Positions 52,270 to 62,840 of a DNA stretch of 64,000 nucleotides are shown here, piece by piece. The DNA lies in assembly GCA_030610945.1 (NCBI GenBank), contig JAUWQV010000003.1, positions 62,001 through 126,000 on the forward strand. Direction: 5' to 3'. The first letter of the stretch is position 1. Each line of letters starts with the position of its first letter. The notes under the pieces were generated by a model. It was not told the DNA's origin, searched no databases, and worked only from the letters and a program-made list of their open reading frames with translations. The position numbers and the translations under genes were made by a program. Origin of the DNA: Methanocellales archaeon. Its GTDB lineage: Archaea > Halobacteriota > UBA148 > JAUWXC01.

Positions 52270-53671
52270 ACCCATCTCCCAACTGTAACCCAATTTTCTC
52301 GTTCAATATACTTATAAACTTCTCTTCTGCCCCTCTGGGAATCGTCGCTCCGGCTGCAATATCGTGCCCACCGCCACTTCCATCAACCTGCTCAGCAGAT
52401 TCCCTGAGCGCAACCGCCAGATTTAGCCCCCGCCTAACCAAGCCCTGTGTCCCCCTTGCTGAGACCTTTATGCCATCCTCGGCGTCGGCAAGCGCGATCA
52501 TTGGCAATTTTCTATTGACGCCTTTTATGCTGGCACTCATCCCGGCAACGATGCCTACAATCGTGTCCTGTATGTTGTCCCTCGCGTGGAAGTATTGCAG
52601 ATTCTCCAGCGTTGTCACGCCTTCTTCCCTGACAAAATTCAGGCCATTTGAAAGATTGCGCCTGTGCTGCATCTGCAGATTGTGTGCGAATGCATATGCA
52701 TCAGCCCTGTCCCCCATGCACACTGCCAATCCAATCTCTGCGTGACCATAACGTGCCGTGGCATTCAAGAGCGTGGAGTATTCTGATGCGTCCCTCAGCT
52801 CAGTCCCCTCTTCCTCTTTCAGCAACGTATATACCTCGCCCACCAGGCGTTCAACCTTATATGGCGGTATGCCCGACGCCATGCACAATCGCATTAGACC
52901 TGAAACGACCTGCTGCTTTTCATCTTTGCGCAGGTCAATCCATCTGCGCCAGTCATTCTCCTTCAAGTTGATGCCTAAATCGTAAAGGAATCTCAGGCAC
53001 CCCTCTTTATCGCCCGTAATTCCCCGTATATATGGATCTGAGCAGTACTCCAGCAACTTGTGAATTGGCCTGGTCTGGCGACCGAATAACCTGATGTCGG
53101 GCTCAAAGGATAAAACACCAGCTTCAACGCCTTCTTCTAAAATTTGGCGATTTATGCCAATTAATCGCCCTTCACGTGAGTCCTGCAGGTCTCCAATTGC
53201 GCCTACGACCGCTAAACCCGCTAAATCCCGATTAGAGCCCATTGCTCGCCCTATCAGGTAGGTCGCCCCAGAGCCGCTCAACTCGTTGGCGCCGTTGATG
53301 CCGAAAAGGTGGGGATTGAGATGGTATTCTCCTTCTCCAGACGGCTGGTGATGGTCAGCGATAACAGCATTTATACCGAGCGCGTTAATCGGGTCTGTCA
53401 TCGCAGAGCCAAGGTCTGTAAAGATGACGAGTTGCTTGCCCATATCTGCGATTTCATTTAGCGCCGCTGAATCAAGCTGCTTTAAAAATCGCACTTCATA
53501 ATCCATGCCCTCTCGCTCAAGCGTTTTACACATGATGGCTGCAGATGTTACTCCATCGGCATCGATATGCGAGATTACGAGAGCTTCATTATGTTCCTTG
53601 ATATATCTGGCGCATTCGCCTGCTTTCTCGGATAATGGGTGCATTACGACAATATTTATCGAAATGTACAA
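52262..53671 (-). CDS. RecJ-like DHH/DHHA1 phosphoesterase
   Basis: LVISHIDADGVTSAAIMCK; AVIADHHQPSGEGEYHLNPHLFGINGANELSGSGATYL; C-term GSGGGHDIAAGATIPRG. Confidence 0.95.
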   Translation of the reverse strand: MYISINIVVMHPLSEKAGECARYIKEHNEALVISHIDADGVTSAAIMCKTLEREGMDYEVRFLKQLDSAALNEIADMGKQLVIFTDLGSAMTDPINALGINAVIADHHQPSGEGEYHLNPHLFGINGANELSGSGATYLIGRAMGSNRDLAGLAVVGAIGDLQDSREGRLIGINRQILEEGVEAGVLSFEPDIRLFGRQTRPIHKLLEYCSDPYIRGITGDKEGCLRFLYDLGINLKENDWRRWIDLRKDEKQQVVSGLMRLCMASGIPPYKVERLVGEVYTLLKEEEGTELRDASEYSTLLNATARYGHAEIGLAVCMGDRADAYAFAHNLQMQHRRNLSNGLNFVREEGVTTLENLQYFHARDNIQDTIVGIVAGMSASIKGVNRKLPMIALADAEDGIKVSARGTQGLVRRGLNLAVALRESAEQVDGSGGGHDIAAGATIPRGAEEKFISILNEKIGLQLGDGYE

Positions 53672-53720
53672 TAAGCTTTGCTACTAAAAACGAAACATCT
53701 TTTATACACCTGATGTAGTA

Positions 53721-54737
53721 GTGATATATATGAAAGTCGGAATCATCGGGGGGTCTGGTTACACCGGCGGAGAGCTGCTCCGCCTCTTGGTAAATCATCC
53801 TGATGCTGAAATATCTGCAGTAACCTCCAGGACTTTCAAGGGCAAACCCATTAGCGTAGTGCATCCGCATCTATCAAAAATATTGGACATGCACTTCGAG
53901 GATATTTCTGCTGGCGAGGTTGCGAAGCATTCAGATATCGTATTCATGGCTGTGCCGCATAAGGCTGCGATGGAACATGTTCCTGAGCTGCTGGCACAGG
54001 GCACGAAAGTCGTTGATTTGAGCGCAGATTACAGGCTAGATTACGACATCTATGAAGCTGTATATGGAGTAACCCATACCGACAGGGGCAGGAAGGCGGC
54101 ATACGGCCTGCCGGAGTTGCATAGGGCAGAGATCAAACGCGCAAATCTGGTCGCCAACCCCGGTTGTTACCCTACGGGTGCCATTCTGGCTGCCGCCCCA
54201 TTGGTGAAAGCAGGGAAAGCGAGCAGAATCGTGTTTGACTCCAAGACAGGTATCTCTGGCGCAGGCATGATACCTTCTGAGGTGACGCATTACCCAAATA
54301 TTGCAGAGAATATCGTGCCGTACCAGATAACCAAACACAGGCACCTGCCGGAGATACTGCAAGAGTTGACGAGATTGAATAAGTGCAAAATCCATTTCAC
54401 GCCGCATGTAATTCCTGCCATCAGGGGCATCCTGACCACAGCTCACATATTTATAAAGAGTAAGATGTCCAGAGAAGAGGTCGTGGAACTATACCAGAAA
54501 ATGTACGCAGACGAAACTTTTGTTCGAATTTTAGATGGGGTGCCGTCGCTGAGCGCTGTCAGAGGCTCTAACTTCTGTGATATCGGCTGTTTTGAGGTAG
54601 AAGGAGATAGAGTCATAGTCATCTCAGCAATTGATAACATGGTAAAGGGCGCCTCCGGCCAGGCAACCCAGAACATGAACATCATGTTCGGCTTGGATGA
54701 AAAGGCCGGACTGTGGATGCCCGGTGTTGCGCCATAG
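53721..54737 (+). CDS. argC: N-acetyl-gamma-glutamyl-phosphate reductase (ATG at 53730 possible)
   Basis: VGIIGGSGYTGGELLRLLVNHPDAEI; ANPGCYPTGAILAAAPLV. Confidence 0.97.
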   Translation: MIYMKVGIIGGSGYTGGELLRLLVNHPDAEISAVTSRTFKGKPISVVHPHLSKILDMHFEDISAGEVAKHSDIVFMAVPHKAAMEHVPELLAQGTKVVDLSADYRLDYDIYEAVYGVTHTDRGRKAAYGLPELHRAEIKRANLVANPGCYPTGAILAAAPLVKAGKASRIVFDSKTGISGAGMIPSEVTHYPNIAENIVPYQITKHRHLPEILQELTRLNKCKIHFTPHVIPAIRGILTTAHIFIKSKMSREEVVELYQKMYADETFVRILDGVPSLSAVRGSNFCDIGCFEVEGDRVIVISAIDNMVKGASGQATQNMNIMFGLDEKAGLWMPGVAP

Positions 54738-54746
54738 GTGAAAACA

Positions 54747-55216
54747 TGAAAGTTAGAGATATAATGAAGAAAAAGGTAATCACGTGCGACCCCGGTGATA
54801 TCATCAGTGATGTGACAAAAAAGCTCAGAAAGCACAATATTAGCGGCATGCCTGTAGTTGAGAGTAAAAAGGTGGTCGGCATCATATCTGAAAGTGATGT
54901 CCTCAGGTTGCTGCGCACCCCGGAATATTCCGAAGAGCTCTGGCTGCCTAGTCCACTGGAATTCATTGAAGTGCCGATACGCGAGTTGGTGGAATGGATC
55001 GAGACAAAAAAGGCGCTGGAAAAGATAGGCAACAAGCCAGTCGCAATGGTCATGACACAGCGCATATATGCCGTTTCACCAGAGGATAGCGTTGAAAAGG
55101 CGGCGGAACTCATGACTAAATATCACATCAACCGCCTCCCAGTTGTGGAAGATGACAAACTCGTTGGCCTCGTTACCAGAGGGGACATCATCGCCGGGCT
55201 GGTGGGCAGAAGATGA
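54747..55216 (+). CDS. CBS-domain pair protein
   Basis: MKVRDIMKKKVITCDPGDIISDVTKKLRKHNISGMPVVESKKVVGIISESDVLRL ... AAELMTKYHINRLPVVEDDKLVGLVTRGDIIAGL. Confidence 0.93.
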
Positions 55217-56373
55217 GGATTATTGAGGGCGGCGTATGCGCGGTTCCAGGGGTGAAGGCATACGGAATAAAAGAGGGTAAGCAGGGTCTTGCAATTATAA
55301 CGGGAAAGGGCGATGCTGTCGGCGTGTTTACCCAGAATAAGATAAGGGCTGCCCCTGTCATCGTCACGAGCAGGCACACGCCAGGTGTCATGAATGCGAT
55401 TATCGCCTATAGCGGACGTGCAAACGCGTTCACCGGCAAGAAGGGCATTGAAGATGCGGAAAAGATGGCTTCTTTGGCTGCCAGTGCGTTAGGCGTTGCC
55501 CCTGAATCCATAGGGGTTGCATCTACGGGCATCATCGGATGTCCGGTCGATATGGATTGGATTGGAAGTCATGTGGGAGAAGTGATTGATGGGTTGACTT
55601 CGGAGCCTTCTGGAAGTGATGCGGCGGCAAGGGCAATCATGACGACTGATACCGCACTGAAGCAGATTGCAGTTGAGGTTGAGGGCGTTAGGATTGGCGC
55701 CATTGCCAAGGGCTCCGGCATGATAGAGCCGAACATGGCAACGATGCTGGCATTCATTTACACGGATGCCGAGTTGCCTCCTGAATCGCTCCACAAATGC
55801 CTGAAAGCAGCAGTTGATAAGAGTTTTAACATGCTTGTCGTGGACGGTGACACGAGCACCAACGACATGGTTCTGCTCACCGCGACAGGTGAAAAGAGGA
55901 TAGCCGAGGATAGATTCCAGGATGGGCTGGATTTCGTGTGCACCGAACTCGCTAAGATGATCGCAAGGGACGGCGAGGGTGCAACCAAATTCATCGAGGT
56001 CCGCATCACGGGCGCACGATCAGAAGATGATGCGAAAAAGGCGGCAAAGGCAGTTGTGCGGTCACCATTGGTGAAGACCGCTGTCTTTGGCGAAGACCCA
56101 AACTGGGGCAGAGTTGTAGCCGCCATAGGGCGCTCTGGCGCGGATGTTAATGCGGATAAAATCACGCTTGTGCTCTCGAACGATGGCAATGTCGTGGCGC
56201 TGGTCAAGGAAGGAAATATCGTCGAAGGGGTGCTTGCCCAGGCAAAAATGCTCATGGCGAAGGACGTTGTTATTATTAGCGCAGATTTGGGGCTTGGGAA
56301 CGGAGAGGCGCGTGCATGGGGCTGTGACCTTACCTGTGATTATGTCAGGATTAATGCAAAGTATATGACGTGA
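55213..56373 (+). CDS. argJ: Bifunctional ornithine acetyltransferase/N-acetylglutamate synthase
   Basis: GVFTQNKIRAAPV; IAKGSGMIEPNMATMLAFIYTDA; GDTSTNDM; FGEDPNWGRVVAAIGRSGA. Confidence 0.97.
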   Translation: MRIIEGGVCAVPGVKAYGIKEGKQGLAIITGKGDAVGVFTQNKIRAAPVIVTSRHTPGVMNAIIAYSGRANAFTGKKGIEDAEKMASLAASALGVAPESIGVASTGIIGCPVDMDWIGSHVGEVIDGLTSEPSGSDAAARAIMTTDTALKQIAVEVEGVRIGAIAKGSGMIEPNMATMLAFIYTDAELPPESLHKCLKAAVDKSFNMLVVDGDTSTNDMVLLTATGEKRIAEDRFQDGLDFVCTELAKMIARDGEGATKFIEVRITGARSEDDAKKAAKAVVRSPLVKTAVFGEDPNWGRVVAAIGRSGADVNADKITLVLSNDGNVVALVKEGNIVEGVLAQAKMLMAKDVVIISADLGLGNGEARAWGCDLTCDYVRINAKYMT

Positions 56374-56470
56374 GAAGGAATGATATCTCTTAATTTTAAT
56401 ATTGCATGAAACTTAAAAGCTTTGACGCCCATGAAAAGCCCTCCGGGCACCTATACTCAAAATAAAAAAT

Positions 56471-56512
56471 AGGAAGAGCGTCGGCAAATAATAGACAGCC
56501 ACAGCTCTTCCT
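56471..56512. repeat. Inverted repeat AGGAAGAGC...GCTCTTCCT
   Basis: 9-bp perfect arms, 24-nt spacer, in the argJ-downstream convergent intergenic space. Confidence 0.7.
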
Positions 56513-56615
56513 TGTTGTGCAAAAGCAATCTAACTCGACCTTAACATTTTCTATAAGCAAATATGCCTATCGTGAACGAAAAAAAGCATATGCTAATATG
56601 ATGTATTATGCCGCT

Positions 56616-56792
56616 TTAATATCGCTTTGGTTTACGTTTCTGGTAGCAGTCCCTGCAATACACAGGTCTTGTACCATCTGGCTTGAAAGGAACTTCGGTT
56701 TCCGCACCACAGTCGGCACATGTTACTTTATGCATCTCCCGTGGCGTTCCGTATCCGAATCCCCTAGAGCCAGATTCCCTGCCTTTGTTCAT
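56616..56792 (-). CDS. Small zinc-ribbon protein (58 aa), absent from ORF track
   Basis: Minus strand MNKGRESGSRGFGYGTPREMHKVTCADCGAETEVPFKPDGTRPVYCRDCYQKRKPKRY*; CxxC-x17-CxxC pattern. Confidence 0.85.
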   Translation of the reverse strand: MNKGRESGSRGFGYGTPREMHKVTCADCGAETEVPFKPDGTRPVYCRDCYQKRKPKRY

Positions 56793-56925
56793 TTTTTAAC
56801 TCCTACCCCGCCCTATTCAGCGGGACAAGAGGTAATGATTTTCATTATATATAAAGGCATTAGCAAGCAAGAGAATGACAACATCCCAAGAAGGGTTTTT
56901 AAGCTGAAATTACATAGGTAAATTC

Positions 56926-57810
56926 GTGAATCTTGAGGAAGGGGGAGTCCTAACCGAGGCACTTCCATATATAAAGGAATTTCGTGGTTCAATCGTCGTG
57001 GTCAAGGTTGGAGGGCATGTGATGGCTGACCCCAAAAACATGGAGGAGATTGCCAAAGACGTCGTGCTACTCCATCAGATTGGGATAAGGCCCATCATCG
57101 TGCACGGCGGTGGTCCCGAGATCACGAAAGAAATGGAGAAAAGGGGCAAGAAGCCAAAGTTCGTGGCCGGGCTGAGGGTCACGGATGATGATACCCTCAA
57201 AATCACCGAGGCTGTCCTAATAGAGAATGTGAACAAGTGTATAGTTTCGTTGATTGAAAAGCACGGTGCAAAAGGGGCAGGACTCTCCGGGAAGGATGGC
57301 AGACTGATAACCGCAAAGAAAAAGTCTCCACAGCGGGTCGTCGTGGAAGGCGCAAAACAAGAGGTGGATTTGGGCTGGGTTGGAGAAATTGCAAGCATAA
57401 ACCCAGAGATATTGGTGAAGGCGATTGAAGAAGGCCGCATCCCTGTGATAGCCCCAGTTGCCGTTGATGCCCATGGCAATTCCCTCAATCTGAATGCAGA
57501 CACCGCCGCTGGTGGCATTGCAGCAGCGCTCCGCGCTAAAAAGTTTATAATCCTGACTGACGTTCCGGGCATACTAAAGGATGCCTCTAATCCAAAGTCC
57601 ATCATATCCCAGTTAAGCATAAATGAGGCGAAAGCATTAGTTCAAAAGGGCACAATCCAGAAAGGGATGATCCCAAAAGTGAAGGCATGCATTCATGCAC
57701 TCGAGAAATCGGTTGAAAAAGTCCATATCCTCGATGGTTCGAGACCACATGCGCTCCTGCTCGAACTCTTTACGGGCAAGGGCATTGGGACCATGATATA
57801 CAAGGGGTGA
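56926..57810 (+). CDS. argB: Acetylglutamate kinase
   Basis: [59 protein letters not shown]. Confidence 0.97.
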   Translation: MNLEEGGVLTEALPYIKEFRGSIVVVKVGGHVMADPKNMEEIAKDVVLLHQIGIRPIIVHGGGPEITKEMEKRGKKPKFVAGLRVTDDDTLKITEAVLIENVNKCIVSLIEKHGAKGAGLSGKDGRLITAKKKSPQRVVVEGAKQEVDLGWVGEIASINPEILVKAIEEGRIPVIAPVAVDAHGNSLNLNADTAAGGIAAALRAKKFIILTDVPGILKDASNPKSIISQLSINEAKALVQKGTIQKGMIPKVKACIHALEKSVEKVHILDGSRPHALLLELFTGKGIGTMIYKG

Positions 57811-57814
57811 AATC

Positions 57815-59023
57815 GTGAAGGCGATGCAAGAAATTGAGCTGGAAGGGCACATCATCGACTCGCTAATCATGACAAAGGTATTCGACAAGATAATGAGCAT
57901 GAACGGCGAGTTTGAGGTCTTGGAATTCAGGGTTGGAAAAAAGAAGACCGACCCAAGTTATGCTCGACTAATGGTCACAGGCAGGAATGAGAAGCACCTG
58001 GATGAGATTCTCAGCGGATTACACAGGCTCGGCGCGCGGCTACCGGATGTGGAGGACGTTATGTTGGAGAAGGCACCAACCGATAAGGTAGTGCCAAAGG
58101 GGTTCTACTCCACAACGCACCACCAAACCTACGTCAGGCATAAAGGCAAATGGGTGCCCGTGGAGCGCATAAAGATGGATGCCATGATCGTGATAGAGGG
58201 TGACAAGGCGATATGTAAAACCCTTGCCAGGATCAAAAAAGGCGATATGATTGTAACAGGAAAGAAAGGTGTCAGGGTCAGACCCCCCGAGCGGCCCAGA
58301 GGGAGAACTGTATTCGAGTTCATGAGTGCCTCTACGTCGTCTGAAAGACCTTCTGAGACGCTGATTTCCCAGATTGCCGAGGAGATAAAGGATGTAAAGA
58401 AGAAGGAGGGCAAGGTCGTGGTAGTAGCAGGACCTGCAGTAGTGCATACCGGGGCAGCGCCCTCCCTCGCAGCAATGGTCAGGAAGGGGTACGTAGATGT
58501 CCTACTGGGTGGCAACGCGCTAGCCGTGCATGACATCGAGTATAACCTGTACGGCACTTCACTTGGAATGAATATCAAGAAGGCCGAACCTGTATCAGAA
58601 GGGCATAAAAATCACATCTATGCCATCAGCGAGGTCGTGAGAGCGGGATCAATTAAAGATGCCGTGGAAAAGGGCATCGTCACAGGAGGCATCATGTACG
58701 AGTGCGTGAAGAAGAAGGTTCCGTTCATACTGGCAGGCTCTATCAGGGATGATGGTCCGCTGCCAGATGTCATAACCGATGTGATGGTCGCGCAGGATAT
58801 GATGAGGGATGCACTACAAGGCGTAGACCTTGTATTGATGATGGCAACCATGCTGCACTCGATAGCGGTGGGCAATTGCCTTCCTTCGTATGTGAAGACG
58901 ATATGCATCGACATCAACCCCGCCACCGTGACGAAACTAATGGACAGGGGGACAGCACAGGCAATTGGAGTGGTAACTGACGTGGGGACGTTTCTGCCCA
59001 TGCTGGCAGATAAGTTGCGCTAA
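57815..59023 (+). CDS. TIGR00300 / LOR-SDH family protein (archaeal ornithine cyclodeaminase-type)
   Basis: [22 protein letters not shown]...[63 protein letters not shown]. Confidence 0.87.
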   Translation: MKAMQEIELEGHIIDSLIMTKVFDKIMSMNGEFEVLEFRVGKKKTDPSYARLMVTGRNEKHLDEILSGLHRLGARLPDVEDVMLEKAPTDKVVPKGFYSTTHHQTYVRHKGKWVPVERIKMDAMIVIEGDKAICKTLARIKKGDMIVTGKKGVRVRPPERPRGRTVFEFMSASTSSERPSETLISQIAEEIKDVKKKEGKVVVVAGPAVVHTGAAPSLAAMVRKGYVDVLLGGNALAVHDIEYNLYGTSLGMNIKKAEPVSEGHKNHIYAISEVVRAGSIKDAVEKGIVTGGIMYECVKKKVPFILAGSIRDDGPLPDVITDVMVAQDMMRDALQGVDLVLMMATMLHSIAVGNCLPSYVKTICIDINPATVTKLMDRGTAQAIGVVTDVGTFLPMLADKLR

Positions 59024-60219
59024 CGCTTTCTAAAAATTCGATGGGCAACGTACTCAAGCGTCAGTCTAAAGCACCCAAGAGAAAGGATATAATGTATATC
59101 AAACAGGCGCTTCAGCATGATTGCGAAAAGCCCCGTGAATGAGATTGTGCCGAAGTCTGCTATCCCGTACCTGCGCCCTATGGACACGACCGTCCCGTAT
59201 ATCTTGGGCCTGTATTTCTTCTTGTCGTAACCGCGAATGTCTGCCATGATGTTATGCGCAGCACAATCCGCTGTTTGAAACGCCACCTCGACCTGCTGGG
59301 GCACCGGCGCACCATCAACCACGATATGTGCACAATCCCCAATTGCATACACGTCTGGATGAGTGGTTTGCAGATACTCATTAACCTTTATTCTACCCCT
59401 ACCCCCGATTGGCAATCCAAGTTTTTCAATAAAAGTGTTTCCCCTAACACCGCCAGTCCATATCAGCGTTCTTGCAGCGATTTTCTCCCCGGATTTGAGC
59501 TCCAATCCCGTTGAGTCTACCTTCATAATGGGAGAGTTGGTCATCAGCTGAACGCCCTTCGACTCCAGCACCTTCCTGGCTTTTTTGATAAGATTGGGCT
59601 TGAGCACCGGCAGGATGTCTGGCAGCGCTTCGACCACTATCAAACTGACTTCGCCCTGGGGCACGCCGTACCTTTTCGATAAACAAGGGATGCTCTCTGC
59701 CAGCTCGCCCGCCATCTCAACGCCGGTAAGCCCTCCGCCGCCGATTACAAACGTTAGCAGCTCCTTTCTCTTCTGCGCATCTCTCTTTTTTAGGGCAGCA
59801 GTGAACATTTTCTCTATATGAGCGCCGATTCTCATCGCATCATCCAAGGACCACAACGTAAAACTGTGCTCTTTCATTCCAGATATGCCGAAAAATTCGG
59901 GCTCGCTGCCAATGGCGAGAATCAGATAGTCATAGCCTATGGGGCCAGTCCCTGTGAATACCTGCTTGTGTTCAAAATCGACTCTCGATACAACAGTCTT
60001 TACAAAAGATGCCCCTGATGATATACATCCCCTAATAGGAACTGCCACACCGTCCGGCTCAACCCTATTCGCAGCAACCTCGTGTATCTCGGATAACCTG
60101 ACGTGCACGTCATCCTTGTTGATTAAAATCACTCTGGCGCTGTTGTACTTGCCTAACTTCCGCGCAGCGCGCAGCCCAGCATAGCCAGCCCCAATAATTA
60201 CGATGTTTTTGTCCCGCAC
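59020..60219 (-). CDS. NADH dehydrogenase (NDH-2)-like FAD pyridine nucleotide-disulfide oxidoreductase
   Basis: [51 protein letters not shown]-terminal [22 protein letters not shown]. Confidence 0.9.
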   Translation of the reverse strand: MRDKNIVIIGAGYAGLRAARKLGKYNSARVILINKDDVHVRLSEIHEVAANRVEPDGVAVPIRGCISSGASFVKTVVSRVDFEHKQVFTGTGPIGYDYLILAIGSEPEFFGISGMKEHSFTLWSLDDAMRIGAHIEKMFTAALKKRDAQKRKELLTFVIGGGGLTGVEMAGELAESIPCLSKRYGVPQGEVSLIVVEALPDILPVLKPNLIKKARKVLESKGVQLMTNSPIMKVDSTGLELKSGEKIAARTLIWTGGVRGNTFIEKLGLPIGGRGRIKVNEYLQTTHPDVYAIGDCAHIVVDGAPVPQQVEVAFQTADCAAHNIMADIRGYDKKKYRPKIYGTVVSIGRRYGIADFGTISFTGLFAIMLKRLFDIHYILSLGCFRLTLEYVAHRIFRKR

Positions 60220-60283
60220 CCCTTGACCTCCAGAACTGTTGAACTTGATTTATAAGTGCTCTCTTAATAAGTTTCCGCAATGC

Positions 60284-60559
60284 CTAGAGCCGCACAAACG
60301 CCAATGCGAGTAACATCAATACAATCGCCAGAGCCAGCGCAATCACCACAGATTTACTGTCAGAGGCAAACGCGATGGGAATAGGCCCTATCATGATTAC
60401 TCCCCCGCCCTTGACGGTTGGTTTTTCCTCCCCTGGCGCCTGGGCAAGCTGCACACCATACTCCCGCATGAAGCCCATGCTGATTAAGATGAAGCCAGTA
60501 ATTATCGCAATGATGCCCCAGAGAATGAGAATCCCCCAGCCCATCCTCATTTCCTCCAT
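60284..60559 (-). CDS. DUF131/TIGR00304-like membrane protein (copy 1)
   Basis: Two TM segments plus KGGGVIMIGPIPIAFASD. Confidence 0.8.
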   Translation of the reverse strand: MEEMRMGWGILILWGIIAIITGFILISMGFMREYGVQLAQAPGEEKPTVKGGGVIMIGPIPIAFASDSKSVVIALALAIVLMLLALAFVRL

Positions 60560-60825
60560 GCAATGACATACAGAGCCATGATGACTAAGCCCAGGCTCAT
60601 CGCTATGACGGTCATTTGAGGAGAGGAGCCGAAAGCAACCGGTATGGGGCCTACCATGACAAAACCGCCGAACTCTCCCCCAACCATGACAGCTCCGACT
60701 AACAGTGATGTGATACCCACTACGATCAGTGCATATCCCAGCTTGCGCATCTTTGCCATCACGGGTTTATACCGCCTTATCCAGCTCTTCCACTGCCTCC
60801 GGATTCGCAAGGGTTGATATATCAC
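60547..60825 (-). CDS. DUF131/TIGR00304-like membrane protein (copy 2; likely start MAKMRKLGY at 60762)
   Basis: [65 protein letters not shown]. Confidence 0.8.
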   Translation of the reverse strand: MIYQPLRIRRQWKSWIRRYKPVMAKMRKLGYALIVVGITSLLVGAVMVGGEFGGFVMVGPIPVAFGSSPQMTVIAMSLGLVIMALYVIAWRK

Positions 60826-62713
60826 CGACCGGTGCTCCTATTGCCTTTGCCTTTATGACCCTGCGCATGATTTTGCCGCTCCTTGTCTTTGGGAGATCGC
60901 CGACGAATCCTATGCTCGCAGGTCTTGCAATTGGACCTATCTCCTCTGCCACATGGCGTTTTAGTTCATCCTTAAGGGCGTCAGATGGTTCCCGACCCTT
61001 TCTCAGGATTACAAAGGCACTTATCTCCTCGCCTTTTATGGGATGCGGTACTCCGATGACTGCTGCTTCTGCCACGGCAGGATGACTGACTAGGGCGCTT
61101 TCCACTTCCGCTGTGCCTATTCTATGTCCAGCAACGTTCAGCACATCGTCCTCCCTTCCCTGCACCCAGAAGTAGCCGTCCTCATCCTTTCTCGCTGCAT
61201 CTCCTGCAAGATAGGTGTCTGGGAACCGGCTCCAGTACTGCTTTTCGTATCTCTCCGGGTCTTTGTAGAGCGTTCTGAGCATTGAGGGCCACGGTGTTTT
61301 TATAACGAGGTGGCCACCTTTCTCCGTGAGTGATTTGCCGTTATCATCGAAAATGTCTGCCTCAACACCTGGGAATTGTCTTGTAGTCGAGCCTGGCTTA
61401 AGCGGTGTAATGGGCAATGGTGTAATCATGTGACTCCCTGTTTCGGTCTGCCACCATGTATCCATGATTGGACATCGCTTGTCGCCTATGTACTCATAAT
61501 ACCACATCCAGGCCTCCGGGTTTATCGGCTCGCCCACGGAGCCCAACAATCTCAAAGAGCTCAGGTCGTGCTTCTTTGGCCACTCCTCTCCGTATTTCAT
61601 GAACATCCTGACAGCGGTTGGAGAGGTGTAGAAGATGGTTACGCCGTACTTCGCGATCATTGACCACAGCCTGTCGGGATGTGGATAATCCGGTGCGCCT
61701 TCATACATGACCGAAGTAGCTCCCGCAATCAGCGGGGCATAGACTATGTAGCTGTGCCCTGTTACCCAACCTATATCTGCGGCGCACCACCACACGTCTT
61801 CGTCCTTCAGGTCAAAGACCCACTTGAGCGTTCGATATGTTCCAACTGCATAGCCTCCATGCACGTGCACAATCCCCTTTGGCTTTCCTGTCGTGCCAGA
61901 GGTGTAGAGAATGTATAGAATGTCCTCGGAGTCCATGACTTCTGCTTCTGCTGTTGCTGACTGCCCCTCGACGAGTTCGTGCCACCAGACATCCTTGTCT
62001 CCATTGGAGACATCATTTCCAGCGCGCTTGACCACGATGATGTGTTTTACGCTGGGCGCATCTCTCAGCGCTTCATCCGCGTTTTGCTTAAGCGAGATCA
62101 GTTTGCCCCTCCGGTAGAAGCCGTCAACCGTAATGACGACCTTTGCCTCTGCATCCTTCGTCCTTTCCATCATGGCATGCGGACTGAACCCGGAGAACAC
62201 AACTGAGTGAATTGCACCTATCTTGGCACATGCCAGCATGGCTATGGGCAACTCAGGAATCATCGGCAGGTAAATCGTAACTCTGTCGCCTTTTTGAATG
62301 CCAAGACCTTTTAAGGCGTTAGCGAACTTGTTGACCTCCACATAGAGGTCCCTATAGGTTAGTTTTCGTACCTCTCCAAGCTCGCCCTCCCAGATATAAG
62401 CGACCTTATTCTCTCGCGGCGTGCCCATGTGTCTGTCCAGGGCATTATGAACGATGTTGATCTTACCATCAACGAACCACTTAGCATGTGGAGGATTCCA
62501 CTCTAGGACTTTAGTCCATGGCGCAAACCACTCCAACTCTTTTGCGGCATCTTCCCAGAACCATTCTTTATCTTTCGCTCTCTCAAGCAGTTCATCATAA
62601 TCCTTTATGTCGTGCTCGTTCATCCATTTCTTGACGTTGCTGTTCTCCACCAGCTCAGCTGGCGGTTCAAAGATTCTCTTTTCTTTCTGTAGAGCTTCTA
62701 TGTCTTTAGCCAT
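60767..62713 (-). CDS. acs: Acetyl-CoA synthetase (AMP-forming)
   Basis: [89 protein letters not shown]. Confidence 0.97.
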   Translation of the reverse strand: MAKDIEALQKEKRIFEPPAELVENSNVKKWMNEHDIKDYDELLERAKDKEWFWEDAAKELEWFAPWTKVLEWNPPHAKWFVDGKINIVHNALDRHMGTPRENKVAYIWEGELGEVRKLTYRDLYVEVNKFANALKGLGIQKGDRVTIYLPMIPELPIAMLACAKIGAIHSVVFSGFSPHAMMERTKDAEAKVVITVDGFYRRGKLISLKQNADEALRDAPSVKHIIVVKRAGNDVSNGDKDVWWHELVEGQSATAEAEVMDSEDILYILYTSGTTGKPKGIVHVHGGYAVGTYRTLKWVFDLKDEDVWWCAADIGWVTGHSYIVYAPLIAGATSVMYEGAPDYPHPDRLWSMIAKYGVTIFYTSPTAVRMFMKYGEEWPKKHDLSSLRLLGSVGEPINPEAWMWYYEYIGDKRCPIMDTWWQTETGSHMITPLPITPLKPGSTTRQFPGVEADIFDDNGKSLTEKGGHLVIKTPWPSMLRTLYKDPERYEKQYWSRFPDTYLAGDAARKDEDGYFWVQGREDDVLNVAGHRIGTAEVESALVSHPAVAEAAVIGVPHPIKGEEISAFVILRKGREPSDALKDELKRHVAEEIGPIARPASIGFVGDLPKTRSGKIMRRVIKAKAIGAPVGDISTLANPEAVEELDKAV

Positions 62714-62840
62714 TTTACATCTCCACCCCTCTTACTCTTCCTAATCCTCCATACTTAATCATTATAAATTTTTGGGTGTTAAAGTTTACTCCAAGTCGTT
62801 ATGCGGCGCACGCACTTTGTACATGAATAAAAGGGGGCAC

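Noticed and set aside
56517-56921. 134-aa + strand ORF
   Set aside because: Overlaps a clear minus-strand CxxC zinc-ribbon gene (56616-56792); translation lacks protein-like character.
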